From contig NC_081142.1 in the NCBI RefSeq assembly GCF_958295425.1, positions 14,439,821 through 14,503,820 of the forward strand: a DNA stretch of 64,000 bases. The letters run 5' to 3'. A program made the translations under genes and the position numbers. Within the stretch, counting starts at the first letter, position 1. Every line of letters starts with the position of its first letter. The notes beneath the pieces are model-generated. The model saw nothing but the letters and a program-made list of their open reading frames with translations. It had not been told where the DNA came from and searched no databases. Positions 11,532 to 22,509 of this stretch are shown piece after piece. The stretch comes from Solea solea. Its lineage: Eukaryota; Chordata; Actinopteri; Pleuronectiformes; Soleidae.

Positions 11532-12280
11532 ATGGGTTTTGAGTTGAGGGAGTTGATTGAAAATCCAAGCTTTGATAAACTAGAGTTATGTCGCAAGGAT
11601 GATTTACTGGCTATTGCAGCGCACTTTAATATTCCAGTGCAAAAATATGGTGTAAAAAGGGAGATTAAAAACAAAGTATTGAAGTTACTTGAGTTGAATG
11701 TTCTCTCAATGTCTGTGTCACTTGGTGATCATCCTTCTGCTGAAGGGGGTTTCTTTCCGAAAGGTGACCAAGTTGAGTCAGTTACACTGGCTACACCTCC
11801 AGCTGAAACGGCTGACGGTGGGCCTGCTCCTACTACTTTGCCTCGTTTTGTGCCTTTCTCCCCAGAGTCGCATGGGTCCAGTATGGATGTTAAAATCAAG
11901 ATACGCCTTGCTCGTCTTCAGCTGGAGGCACAGGAAAAGGAAAATGTGCGTAAGGCAGAGTATGACCTCCGATTACAGGTACGAAAGCTTGAAATAGAAG
12001 CTGAGAAGGAAGTTAAGTTACGGCAGCTTGACGTAGAGGCCCAAAGAATATCTTCTAGCCAAATATTACCACAATCAGAAACGTTTACACAGGCAACCCA
12101 TATTAAGCAAGTTTTTAATGTTGGTAAAAATGTAGCTTTGGTGCCAACATTTAGGGAGTCAGAGGTTGACTCTCATTTCAACGCATTTGAGAGAATTGCT
12201 ACTGCATTAGATTGGCCTAAAGACATGTGGCCCATCTTGCTTCACTGCAAGCTGGTAGGCAAAGCGCAAGAAGTGGTAGC
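11532..12280 (+). pseudogene. gag-like frame of the LTR retrotransposon, truncated
   Basis: An open frame of about 250 codons from ATG 11532. The N-terminus (MGFELRELIENPSFDKLEL) resembles a SAP-like or matrix-type start, a charged heptad-rich stretch follows (KIKIRLARLQLEAQEKENV), then the capsid signature VPTFRESEVDSHFNAFERIA with WPKDMWPILLHCKLVGKAQE. This matches gag of fish gypsy elements often annotated near SCAN-like domains. The frame is joined to LTR sequence after AQEVVA and stops at 12326, so the capsid end, nucleocapsid and pol are lost. Confidence 0.8.
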
Positions 12281-12434
12281 ACTCCCTCCTTTCCTCCCCC
12301 CACCTTGTGTAAACCAGGCTGTTTAAGTATTCATTATTAAATATAATTTCTTTAAACCGTCTTTGTCTCATTTAAAACTTTGGTTTGTCGTGTTGCTGTC
12401 TTGTTTGTCTAACAAACAAATTAAGAACGTAACA
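12281..12434 (+). repeat. 3' LTR remnant
   Basis: Corresponds to the last ~160 bp of the 5' LTR. The join to gag falls at a short shared pyrimidine stretch (cactcc...cctcctttcc), consistent with deletion through microhomology. Confidence 0.85.
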
Positions 12435-12519
12435 GGCTGCATTTCAAGACAAATAGAATTGCCTCTAGCTTCTACTGCCCCCTCCTGAAGATAGTCCTAT
12501 GTAGTTCTTCAGCTCTAAA

Positions 12520-12590
12520 GTGACAAAAAAACTGGCAACAGGGTGTACAGCAAGAGACAATATTGCATGTATTGCAGACACAGCAGCCCA
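12520..12590 (+). pseudogene. second small fragment of the recombinase-family zinc-finger region
   Basis: The bases around aagtgac...ggcaacagggtgtacagcaagagacaatattgc parallel 8537-8590 (ggcaacagagtgtacaacaa, cagtattgcttgtattgcaa) and would encode the start of the first zinc finger (YCMYC). It ends after ~70 bp, so a second member of the family once lay here or was partly copied. Confidence 0.5.
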
Positions 12591-12989
12591 ACTCGCATAA
12601 ACCTAAATATGGGCTTGGTCACAGCGCCTGTGAGCCTGAATAAATTAAAAATTGGATGAATGAATAGTAAGAAGAATTGGACAGAAGCAGTTGTGCTGAT
12701 AGTAATACTAAGTGCTGACTTCTTGTTACCTGCTTATTTAACTAGCTTTGTTTCATTAAAAAGTTTAAATGTAATTCAAAAGCCTCACTAAGAGAGGTAC
12801 AATGTAACTGTTAAGATACAAAGAACATCAAAAGTTATCATTTATATTTTGTTAAAATGTACATGTAATGCAATTGCAGAACTACTGCTCTTCAATAGAT
12901 GAATTGAAGTTCACATTTTTAACATTCATCAAGCATTCAATGAGTCCTGTGGAATCGTCATCAGGGGCGAGGAATAAAGTCCCATGTTG

Positions 12990-13325
12990 TTATTTATTTA
13001 AAGTTCTTAATAGGTTCAATTTCGAAAAAAAGTTCCTGTCACTAATTAAACTCATTTACAAGAATCCCACGGCTCAAATCCTAACAAACCCGACAGCATC
13101 CTCCCCGTTTAGCTTACATAGAGGGACAAGGCAGCCACATCCTTTTATGTATAACGCAGCCTCAAATTACTATCCCGAAACGTCCTGTTTGGGACCTTTT
13201 CGGGTTATCGGATTAATTGGACTAAAAGCGTTTTAATGCCGGTCCATATGAGTGATTTAACACACCTTGATCATTTTCCATTTAAAGTTTTTCCAGAAAA
13301 ATGTACATACTTGGGGATAGAAGTG
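12990..13325 (+). pseudogene. L1-like LINE reverse-transcriptase fragments
   Basis: One frame encodes VLNRFNFEKKFLSLIKLIY and SPFSLHRGTRQ (~13003-13135), matching the RT segment before the catalytic centre of L1-clade elements (hydrophobic lead, then xPFxLxRGTRQG). A second short piece (~13247-13310) reads LTHLDHFPFKVFPEKCTYLG, similar to the downstream YLGI/V block. The catalytic YADD region between them is missing. Heavily degraded. Confidence 0.6.
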
Positions 13326-13604
13326 ACAAAGCAAATCTATATTATCAGTCAGAATGCTTCTTGAGAAACCACAAAACCCCTCTGAATGGCCGATGAGGCA
13401 TCCACTGAAAACCCTGCATTTCCCCCTCCACAAAAGCAGCGATTTCCTCCAAGTCAGCCTGGTTCTTTCTGCAGAAAAGATGCATTTAAGTCGTGATACT
13501 TCTGACTATGTGATGCTGATGTTGATGAAGACGATTCCACGAAATGCTCCACAGCCCTCATTTTAACAACTCTCCTCTTCTACAACAACAGGTTACAATA
13601 TTAG

Positions 13605-13686
13605 AACTTTATTCTCGTACATTTACAACTTTATTCTCGTAGTCTGTGAATTTTTGTTTTCTCAATGTGGCCCTAATACTCCGTTG
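13605..13686. mobile_element. MITE end (ttattctcgta type)
   Basis: Repeats of actttattctcgta end in caatgtggccctaatactccg, a terminus seen on a common fish MITE family. Only one end is present. Confidence 0.5.
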
Positions 13687-13939
13687 TTAAAGAAACACAT
13701 AAACACACATTAAAGCAATTTACCAAGGGTGCACCTGCAGCTGCACCTGCGGCACAGTATGACGTATTTATGTGTGTTGTATACTTACACATTATACACG
13801 TTGTGAAAATTTGTATCGGGACATCCGTAATTCAGGCATCCTGAATCCTTGTTTGTGTTTCATGGGTGACTTACATTTGCCAACCTGAATTATTTGCATG
13901 ATTTGTACATCCTCCCTTAGACAATAGATAAACATGGCT

Positions 13940-14060
13940 CAATAGGCAAGGCAGCTTTATTTATATAGCACATTTCATACACAAACGCAACTCAGTGTGC
14001 TTTACATGAAACAGACATTTAACAGTAAGAATTGGAGAAATAAAAATTAAAACAATTGAA
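13940..14060. repeat. dispersed LINE/SINE tail fragment
   Basis: The stretch gcagctttatttatatagca followed by catttcatac and gtgctttacatg is the widespread fish repeat that reads TTTATTTATATAGCACATTTC, usually the end of a non-LTR element. Confidence 0.5.
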
Positions 14061-14889
14061 TAAAACAATTGTATAAAAACAATTTAGAAATAAAAACAAT
14101 TTAGAAAAAAAGTACAGAAAAATAGGAAAGGAGGGAGAAATTAAATATGAGATTGCAGCATATATTAACGATTTGCTTCAAAATCATTCAAAGGACGTTC
14201 AGTGCAAATGAAAGATTAAAATTTAAAGTGCTTTGAAAGAGCTCAATCGGCGTAGTTTTTAAAGAGTGACTGACGGCAATCCTCTTCTCTTGACAAAAAC
14301 AATTATCTCAGTTTAATTGAAGATGTAATTGAAGGAAATGTTGGTTCTTCCAATTTGTTACGTATTTTAAGTTGTACACTTAGAACTCAGAGCTACACTC
14401 AAAATCAACACGACACTGTTAGCATTCAATTGTTCCATGTACTCCATGTATCACTTAAATTAATACTATTTAAGAGACTCTTGCAGGAATGAGAAGTATT
14501 TGAACTCCTTGAACTCCTTCACAGCCCATTCACTTTTAGTTATAGTTTTGGATTATAAAAGGTAGACGTAATAAGCCATTGCTATTTTGGTCTATAATTT
14601 TTCTCCAATTTAAATGTGTTCTGTTCTCCTAGTCTATGTAGACTGAACTAAAATACAGAGGATCCACATTGACCTGATATCCTCTCTTCATATCTACTTT
14701 TTTTTCTTTTAGTCCTGCTCTCCCTCCTTCCCTCTTTCCCTCCCAAGTTGTCGAGTCGTTGTTCTGAGTGAGACTGACTTTTTTAGAAGAAGTCAACATG
14801 TATGGAGCCAGAGCACATTAAGTTTTGACATTGTAGAAATAGTTGCATTGACACTTCCAAACAAAGGTGCCTTCATATGCCCTTCACAT

Positions 14890-15270
14890 TAGGGATGTCC
14901 CAATCCGATATTGATATTGGATATTGCTCCGATATCAGCCAAAAAACTCATATCGGATTGCATCTAATATCTCTGATATAAGCGCTCCGATACAAGCAGT
15001 CCATTCCGCTCCAGCACTTCTATCCATCTGCGCCTGTTGTGATCACGTGGGCTCTGCGTGTTGGATGCACGTAGAGCCCACATGGTCACAACAACAGCGT
15101 GTGTGTGCTACTGCTATTTCAGAGGAGAAACTTTTTTCTTTAACCTCTGAAATCAGAGGCTACGAAGCCGCACAGCGAGCACGAGTTATCCATTAGCACC
15201 ACAATAGCTCATCCTGAGGCGAGCTGCTAAAACAACATTATTTCACAAACCAGTGCCACCTGTCGACTTT
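14890..15270 (+). mobile_element. hAT-like MITE, left end
   Basis: Starts tagggatgtcccaatccgat, followed by repeats of gatatcgg/gatattgg. The right terminus (catcccta) was not found nearby. A related short element with both ends is at 48868-49186. Confidence 0.55.
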
Positions 15271-15495
15271 CAACAGCCTCCGTTTGTTAATTATACCCCA
15301 AAAACCAGCCATGCCAAGAGCTTTCTGAGTTTTAAATGTGTCCTAAAGCTCCACACATGGAGCTAAGTACGTCTGCGGGGCGTAAAGGTACACCTGCCTT
15401 TATAATCCAAAACAATAACTAAAAGTGATTGGGTTGTGAACGATATTCTGCACATAGATGTGCGAGTGGATGGGTGTGACAAATGTGTATGAAAT

Positions 15496-16125
15496 TTAAA
15501 GCCCACATAGACCGGAAGCTCCAATTAACGCTGCGTTTGTGTGTGTGTATCTGCGTCATTACCTCGTTTATGAAACCCTAAAGTTTCAGAACAACAGTTC
15601 AGCCACTGCTGAGAAAATAGTGTTGTATTGTTTTCCTGGGCTCTGCGAAGCGGATCGGCACTTACGTAGTTTGATGTCGTCATCAGAAATCCTCACCACT
15701 CCTCTCACCACCGTAGCGCCATCCGGTGCGGGCACTAGTCCGGGCACATCCGGTTGCGTACATTCAACCGCAGAAGAAGAAGAAGAAGAACTACTCTCGT
15801 TGTAGCTGCTGAGATGCAGAGCATCCACCGTGCCAGAGGGGGAGCTGTGTATCTGAGAGCTGGCCTATCTATTATGTCACTTCCAGGTACCTGGCCAATC
15901 ACAGGACAGTAGGAAAGCTCTCGTTGGCTGGCCAATCACAGCCAACCGCTGGTGTGGTTTTGGTCTGAAACAGCGCGGCTGACGAGAGCGTCAGTAAGGA
16001 GATATTTTGATCGGCTCGTTTGCAGCGATTAGGAGGTTTTTAACCATGAAAACAAGTTAATATATGTAAGTAGACCTCCATAACTAACATATATGTGTGA
16101 TACAAGCATTCTATGTCACCTTTAA
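15496..16125 (-). mobile_element. TTAA-flanked MITE, copy A
   Basis: About 630 bp bounded by ttaa at both ends, with inverted termini ttaaag(c/g)..cacat and atgtcacctttaa. It is an inverted copy of 54534-55153, with shared blocks such as ccatgaaaacaagttaatat and tccggttgcgtacattcaac. TTAA at each end suggests a piggyBac-like integration preference. No coding capacity. Confidence 0.75.
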
Positions 16126-16373
16126 TTGAAATGACAGCTCAACAAAGGTGCTTCAACTAGTTGTTTCTTCAAACATCTTGAATCCTTGTCCGTGTTTATA
16201 GAGTTAACCTGAACCCCATCACTATGTCAAAACATATACACAGAGGCTTTAAGAATGTGCAGTATAGAGTGACTTAGATCCTTTTTTTCCAGCACAACCT
16301 ATTGGCAATCTGATGAAAAATATTTTTATTTTTATTTTGTACAACAGTACAAAATAAAGACAGGAAATACACA

Positions 16374-16745
16374 ATGTGAGATGTAATACCTTGGCACGAC
16401 AGGTGTCATCTTGATATCATTTATCCGAGTCAAAACTCCAATTCTAGATATCTCTTTGACTATATGTAGAATTCCAGTTTGAGATATCTACAGCTACATT
16501 CTGAAATGTAATTCAAGATACCTAAAGAGGAAATCCTCATTTGAGGATAATTAAAGATATCTTGAACTTGAATTATGACTAATGACGTAAAACTGGAAAC
16601 TGGAATTAGAGATTTCTATTATGATATGAATGGCAAATATAGTTTGAATCTTACTAGTAAAAACTGAATTACAGATATTAAACTGTAAGAATGGCATTGG
16701 AGATATTGGTAGCCATTATCATCATGCCCACTGAATTTAATATTA
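16374..16745 (+). repeat. gatatct-rich direct repeat, unit 1
   Basis: Starts atgtgagatgtaatacc, carries several gatatct/agatatc motifs and ends near atgcccactgaatttaat. It recurs at 17813-18235, and its middle part at 17215-17365. Confidence 0.75.
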
Positions 16746-16792
16746 CATATACATTTATATCAGTTTACCCATGATTTAGTCAAGGGCAGCCC

Positions 16793-16930
16793 GTGGCCAA
16801 GAGGAAAGGAATTGGGCTCGTACCTGAAGTTCACTGGCCAGTGCACCCCCATTGCACCCCCGGGTGCAGATACTACTAGGATGGGTTAAATGCATATGCG
16901 CTCACTGTGTGCAAAAATGACTCATTCTAA
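16793..16930 (+). mobile_element. tRNA-derived SINE fragment
   Basis: gggcagcccgtggccaagag, then ggaattgggctcgtacc and aggatgggttaaatgc resemble a known fish tRNA-headed SINE (promoter head followed by the gggatgggttaaatgcag body). No clean target duplication seen. Confidence 0.5.
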
Positions 16931-17214
16931 TTCTTAAGAGGAGGAAGTGACAGACAGAGGTTCAGCAGCAGACATCAGTCCTGTAACCTCGCTGTTGACA
17001 TGTAGGATGTCCTATAGGCATGCATGGGGAACACGCCTATAGCTAATAAAACACAGCGGTATTGACTTTTAGACCAGGTTTTGTTAGTTAATGGTGTGGA
17101 TGTTTTTATGCTCAATCAAACATCTATTATATGCATCATCAGAAACACACAGAGCTTTCATCTCTAGAGATGAAAGTGCTGATTAGATAGTTAATGACTA
17201 ATTACAATTCATGG

Positions 17215-17365
17215 TCGAGATATCTACAACTTCATTCTGAAATGTAATTCAAGATACCTAAAAAGGGCAACACAGACATCTTCAGTTGAGGATAATTAGA
17301 GATAACTTGAACTTGAATTATGACTAATGACGTTAAACTGGAAACTGGAATTAGAGATATCTATA
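17215..17365 (+). repeat. gatatct-rich repeat, partial unit 2
   Basis: Matches the middle of units 1 and 3 (ctgaaatgtaattcaagata, gaacttgaattatgactaat). Confidence 0.7.
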
Positions 17366-17812
17366 ATGACACATTGCATGACCTCAATTAAAGCGCGTTC
17401 TCATGTTCCTAGCCCCTCCCCTCAGTGCCAATGTTTTAGTGTCAATGCAACTTTTTCTACAATGTCAAAACTTAATGTCAGTGCTCTGGTTTCATACACG
17501 TTGACTCTAAAAAGATGAAAGAAACATCCTCGTCGGTCAGTCTCAGAACAACGACTTGACAACTTCCGCTGTCACAATCAAGGGAGGGAAGGAGGGAGAG
17601 CACGACTGAAAGAAAAAAACCTAAAGCACAAAAAAAAACTTAAAGTGAATATGAAGAGAGGATAGCGTCAGGTCAATGTGGATCCTCTGTATTTTAGTTC
17701 AGTCCACATAGACTAGGAAAACAGAATACATTTAAATTGGAGAAAAATTATAGACCAAAAGAGCATAGGCTTATTACGCCTACCTTTTATAATCCAAAAC
17801 AATAACTAAACG

Positions 17813-18235
17813 ATGTGAGATGTAATACCTTGGCACGACAGGTGTCATCTTGATATCATTTATCCTAGTCAAAACTCCAATTCTAGATATCTCTCTGACT
17901 ATATATTATATTAACTAGGTAGAATTCCACTTTGAGATATCTACAACTACATTCTGAAATGTAATTCAAGATACATAAAAAGGAAATCTTCATTTGAGGA
18001 TAATAAAAGATATCTTGAACTTGAATTATGACTAATGACGTTAAACTGGAAACTGGAATTAGAGATTTCTATGATGACATGAAGGAATTACAGATATATA
18101 CTAACTGTAGTTTTGACTAGTAAAAATTAACTTTGGAGATATTGGTTGCCAGCACAAACAGACACCGCCCAGCATCATCATCATCATCATCACATCACAC
18201 CAGCTCTGAGACATGCCCACTGAATTCAATACTAC
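17813..18235 (+). repeat. gatatct-rich direct repeat, unit 3
   Basis: Near-identical start (gatgtgagatgtaatacctt) and the same order of motifs as 16374-16745, with an extra tca/atc run (18174-18190). Confidence 0.75.
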
Positions 18236-19000
18236 TCTCAATAGCTTCAGAAACACACAAGAAGACAGAGCTGCTGCTTTCAAAGGTAAAGTAAGGTAAA
18301 CTTTCAGTCCTAATCTACTAATCCTGCTCATTTTATTGCTGTCCGCAACTCCTGTGGATTTGCTGTGGACCATGATAATGGATGTTGATTGACAGAAAAA
18401 GAAAGAAAAAACTGTAAATGCCAAAAGATTGTTACTTTAAAATGGAAACTTACTTCTTCTCCTCAAATATGATTTGATTTCTTATTTATGATGTTTGTGT
18501 GTTTAAAGTTCAGAAAAAAAAGTTTATTTTTTTTATTTAAGGAGTTTGAAGATGTGGGTTGCGGGGCCATAGTCAAGGATCCATATGCCTGTCTTTCATA
18601 TTAAACCTTTTGCACAAATCCCATAGACCTGTCAACTCACAGATGCTGGTCATATCTTCAGGGGCAGCTCTTGAGTCTTATTTACTTGATGAAGTCATGA
18701 CAATATATGGTCATATGTGTTTAAAATATTTAACGCATAAAAAATTGGCATTATATGTGTATTATCAAAAAAAACGGTAACCCTTCCTTTTACGGTCCGG
18801 TAATTACCAGGTAATTATGCCACATCAAATGAGCATGCTACACTGAAATTATGATGGAAATGTGACTCCAGTGTCACAATAAAAGATGCTTCCACTAACA
18901 TCTTCCATATACCTTGCTAGGACCATGCAAAAAGCCATTAGCTACCAGGTCATCTAGCTTCAATGTAATGTAATCAAAATAATTAAAACGAATTAAACTT
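18236..19000. other. intergenic, no gene recognised
   Basis: AT-rich with several poly-A and poly-T runs. No conserved reading frame or complete repeat seen. Confidence 0.4.
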
Positions 19001-19089
19001 TTTCCCTTCAATGTATAAAATGGGGTGCATTTACCAAATTTTGGGGGCATTTAAAAAAAAAAAAAAAAAAATGGTGCATAATATTGCTG

Positions 19090-20580
19090 ACTTGTAATGT
19101 AAACAACAGTGCTGTTGGTGTGTGCGTTGTTAAAGAAGCAACAGAAATGTGAGCCATCTTTTTTCCAGATGATGGGTTACCTCTCTTTCCAAATGATGAG
19201 GGTTTTTTGGATTTGCTCTTCTTCCAGTCATCATCAGAGGAGTCTGAAGACCCATGTGTTTTGTGTTTCTTCTTACACTTCCTCTTCCGATCCTCATAGG
19301 GGTCATCTGAGTCAGAAGAGTCAGAGGAAACCCCATAACTCATTTTGCGTTGCCCTTAAATTTAGAAAAATAAAATGTTAGAAGTTAGCAAATCTATGAG
19401 TTCTCTTTATTATCATTATTATTTTCATTTATAACATGAAAAGAACAGCAGAATCACAAAAGCAGGCAAAACAGATAAGGGGGGCTGGGGTACAGTACTT
19501 TAAAATGTGACATCACGTCACCCCAACATAATCAATATAAACATTTTTCTGATTTTGTTGTAGTTGTAGGTAATTCTGAAAATATTTTGTGGGCAACCTT
19601 GGTTCCCACAGTCTAAAAAATGATTCTCTCTCCTGTAGTGCTGCATGCAGGGCAGACGTATTGCGGCAACCGGACCTCGTAGAGACTCACGGATGGCGTG
19701 GTGGATTCGGTTGAAAAGGTACAATGGTTGCAGGTGCAGAGATACATCAGCCCTGCATCCAGAGAGATAGCAGACAGTGGGGGTTTGGGGCTTTCAAGTC
19801 ACTGACTAAACACTCTTTCAGTGATTGCTGTCAGAATGTAGAGCCATTTAAAACTTATTTTAACACAAAACCATTGATGGATGTTCCTTTAACTAATCAA
19901 GACTGCTTTAGATTGTATTTACAGCCTACCATGTTGGTTTTGAGGAGAACAGTATAGATACCTTTTGATGTTGTGTGGCCGACCTCTGTGTGGACAGCCT
20001 TCTCTCGGTTGAAGTCACGCTGCTCTTTTAGCAATCGGTTCTCCTCTTTCAAGAGACGGATTTCTTCCTTCAGTAGCTGGTCCTCCCCTTTTAATTTTTG
20101 AAAGTCACCCTTTAACTTTGCCATGGTAAGTGCCTTTGTTGGTGCATTTTGTTGACTCTCTTCAACTACAAAAAGTGCAAAAAGATGTATTAAATACTTA
20201 TTATTATGTTATGCTTATCATATTATTTCACCGTGTTCACTCCCAAATTTGTGTTCAGTCATAAGCTGTTCTATTTCATTTACACTTCTAAGCTTTGTAG
20301 GTCCCTGAATACCCAGGTATGTGAACTAAAATTAAGATAAAAATCATTTAGGGGGTTTAGCTCGTCTTTAAGAATAGAGTTCCTGACAGCCTGGCCCCAT
20401 GCAAGACCACTGTATGTACAACAAAGATTGAATACAAAGCTGTGAGTTTATGGTTACGACTGGCTATGGTGAAAACTTAAAATGTTTTATCTTACCATCA
20501 TTGTAAAACTTGATCAACATTGCAGAGTTCTCCTCTGGTGTGGTGTGCTGCTTTCTTTTGGTTTTGTGTGTGTTCGGCAT
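19090..20580 (-). pseudogene. CCDC106-like gene fragment, three exons
   Basis: Minus-strand exons join in phase. Exon 1 (20580-20496) starts MPNTHKTKRKQHTTPEENSA and ends at gtaag. Exon 2 (20165-19962) encodes a strong Leu/Glu/Lys coiled coil (KLKGDFQKLKGEDQLLKEEI, then LLKEENRLLKEQRDFNREK). Exon 3 (~19359 leftwards) encodes a Ser/Asp then Lys-rich tract (SYGVSSDSSDSDDPYEDRKR, KSKSKKPSSFGKRG). This order, coiled coil ending in a RDF motif, Ser-rich acidic stretch and basic tail, is that of the CCDC106-like family, which is multi-copy in fish. The conserved C-terminal domain expected downstream is absent before a poly-A run at 19050, so the gene is probably truncated. Family call from memory of the pattern. 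Confidence 0.5.
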
Positions 20581-21613
20581 GACTATAAGGGGTAAAGGAA
20601 ATAAATTAAGATACATTTTTCAGAAAGTAAAAAAAACATTTGTAAACATTGTCAAGAGAATTTCATCAAAAAAACTCCACTTTTAAGTAGTAGTGAAAAT
20701 AGCCAATCTAGTTCACTACGCATGTGTGTATTTAATGTCTCTTCTGTATGAATAGAAAATTCTCAGCTATGATAAGAAAATCTCTCTCTAGGCTTAATGT
20801 ATCTCTAGTATGTAATAATATACATAAATAATAATATTCTATCATGGTAGTTCTCAAAGTGGGGCCCAGAGACCCCAAGGGGTCCTTGAGGGGGTTCCAG
20901 CATGGGAGTCCCCAGCAAAATTAGTTAATAATTAGTTAATATAGCATCACATTAGTTTAAACACTAACACAGCTAAATTGTAATATTTTCGAAACTTTTT
21001 AACAACACAGGTCTTTGAACAGCAAACACTGTTTTAGCTTTAACTGGGTATCAGTGAATGCATCAGCGGGCCATTCAGAGGGGTTTTGTGGTTTCTCAAG
21101 AAACAATCCAACTGATGGTTAAGATTTTGGATCCAGAAGGAGACGAGGTCCGGCAAGCACAGCTTGATGTGATTTCTTTTTTTCAATGTGGCCCAAATAC
21201 TCTGACGTAGTTCAGGGATTAAAGCAAAAGAATATCTTAAAAGAGGCCCTTTTTTTTTGCAGTCGCTTTGCAAAGGCTTTCATTTAAAAAAGGGGTACAG
21301 TCAGGGGCACACATTACTTTCTTGAGTTCGGTAAAGTTGAAAAGATATTGACAGATTCTGACTTTCTGGTTCAATAACTTGTAAACAAAATGATATATAA
21401 ACACAAGCGTGGTCTCGTCCCAATCAGAATTGTGTCGTCAATGAGCTACAGTAACATTTTCATCCAAGTGACCTGAATTCCGCGCTGGAAGAATAACATG
21501 TGTCTCTATGTGCAGCGGCAGCGAGACGGGTGTGAGGCGAAGTGCGTCACAAAGTGCGTCGCTGAAAACACGAGCTCGACAAAAAGAATCAATAGGTTCA
21601 CTGATCTTAACTG
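20581..21613. other. intergenic with repeat scraps
   Basis: Contains a ctcaaagtggggcccagaga motif (~20853) common at ends of dispersed fish elements. A minus-strand stretch (21160-21060) encodes DCFLRNHKTPLNGP, and related bases also occur at 13360-13385 in the opposite orientation. No intact gene. Confidence 0.4.
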
Positions 21614-22426
21614 TAGTGTTACAGAAACCACCTCGGACCAAGTTGTACTTCCCATGGTCACACTACACCTATTATTTTGGACCAAAATGCTTTTAAACAA
21701 TTTTGGTGATTTTTTATTTCAAATAATTTTCAATAACTTTGATACTTCACATTGTACAGTCACCAAAATCAACTCATACAAGACAGGGTATGTTCTTGTG
21801 CATATGCCCCAAGAAGGCCTCTGGTCTGGGCAGCACGCATGGGTCCTGCTGAAATTATACAGTGAATAGATGGCAGAAGCCTGGTGCCCCAATCCATTAC
21901 AGCTCTAACTACAGGACTTGCATTGCCATTCATTAAAATTCATGCAGTAAGATTACCTGTAACTACTGACCTGTTACCTATAATTTTGAAATTATCAAAT
22001 GCATTGACAAAACCATTATCAGTCTATAAAAGTATTTTTGTCTCTGTCCAGTTCAGTGTGGTTGTTGGTGTAATATTCTGTAAGTACAGATAATGTAGTC
22101 CAACCAATGGTGCATTTTATATCTATTGAAGCATTGAAATTACGACAGCCACAAACTGTTCATTTTGAAGCTGGATAAGCTGACCGTCAACTCTGTAATG
22201 ATTACATGTTACCACTCATTTTTACCAACAGCTGGTAATTTGTAATGGTAGTCTTTTAACAACCTGAATATTGACCACCCCACCCCTAAAAGGCATTCAC
22301 AGTTTGGTAAAATGAGTTCATCCATAAAAAAAATTATTTGAAATAAAAATTCATCAAAATTGCTTTAAAGCATTTTTTGTCTGTAGTGTGAGTACGTCTT
22401 TGTCCGAGGTGGTTTCTGTAACACTA
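21614..22426. mobile_element. DNA element with ~110-bp terminal inverted repeats
   Basis: The left end tagtgttacagaaaccacct is repeated inverted at the right end (ending aggtggtttctgtaacacta). The arms continue to match, with small gaps, for about 110 bp: gtact..cacactac, ccaaaatgctttta/aaaatgctttaaa, caattttg and tttttatttc in both. The ~600-bp interior has no transposase-like frame. Superfamily unknown; the TIR starts with TA and no target duplication was resolved. Confidence 0.75.
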
Positions 22427-22509
22427 CCAGACATTTAACAAATGAACTTCAAACATCACATCATCTTTTTTTTAACACAAAAAATGATAGCATCACATAA
22501 TCAGTCCAT

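Larger units (their letters stand above)
11049..12434 (+). mobile_element. Ty3/gypsy-type LTR retrotransposon, internally deleted
   Basis: A 392-bp 5' LTR (11049-11440), a tRNA-Pro primer-binding site, a gag-like frame and the last ~155 bp of the 3' LTR (to 12434), flanked on both sides by ggctg (11044-11048 and 12435-12439), a perfect 5-bp target duplication. pol is missing entirely: the gag frame runs straight into the 3' LTR at ~12280. Because the duplication is intact, the element inserted whole or as a defective copy, and the loss is internal. It lies just downstream of the recombinase pseudogene. Confidence 0.9.
14531..17810. repeat. 3.3-kb composite bounded by inverted repeats
   Basis: 14531-14779 and 17535-17810 are inverted copies of about 250-275 bp, with shared text such as gattataaaaggtag, atacagaggatccacattga and gtcgttgttctgag. 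A further partial copy of the outer end lies at ~15395-15440. Between the arms are a hAT-like end (14890), a TTAA-flanked MITE (15496), a SINE piece (16793) and members of a gatatct-rich direct repeat. It appears to be nested transposon insertions rather than a gene. Confidence 0.75.

Noticed and set aside
15586..15828. Open frames with poly-Ser or poly-Glu at 15.6-15.9 kb and 54.7-55.0 kb
   Set aside because: They arise from the gaa/ttc run inside the TTAA-bounded MITE and appear in both copies for that reason only.
16374..18235. CRISPR-like or tandem satellite array
   Set aside because: Units are long, diverged, interrupted and only three in number; they fit transposon-derived repeats in an animal genome.
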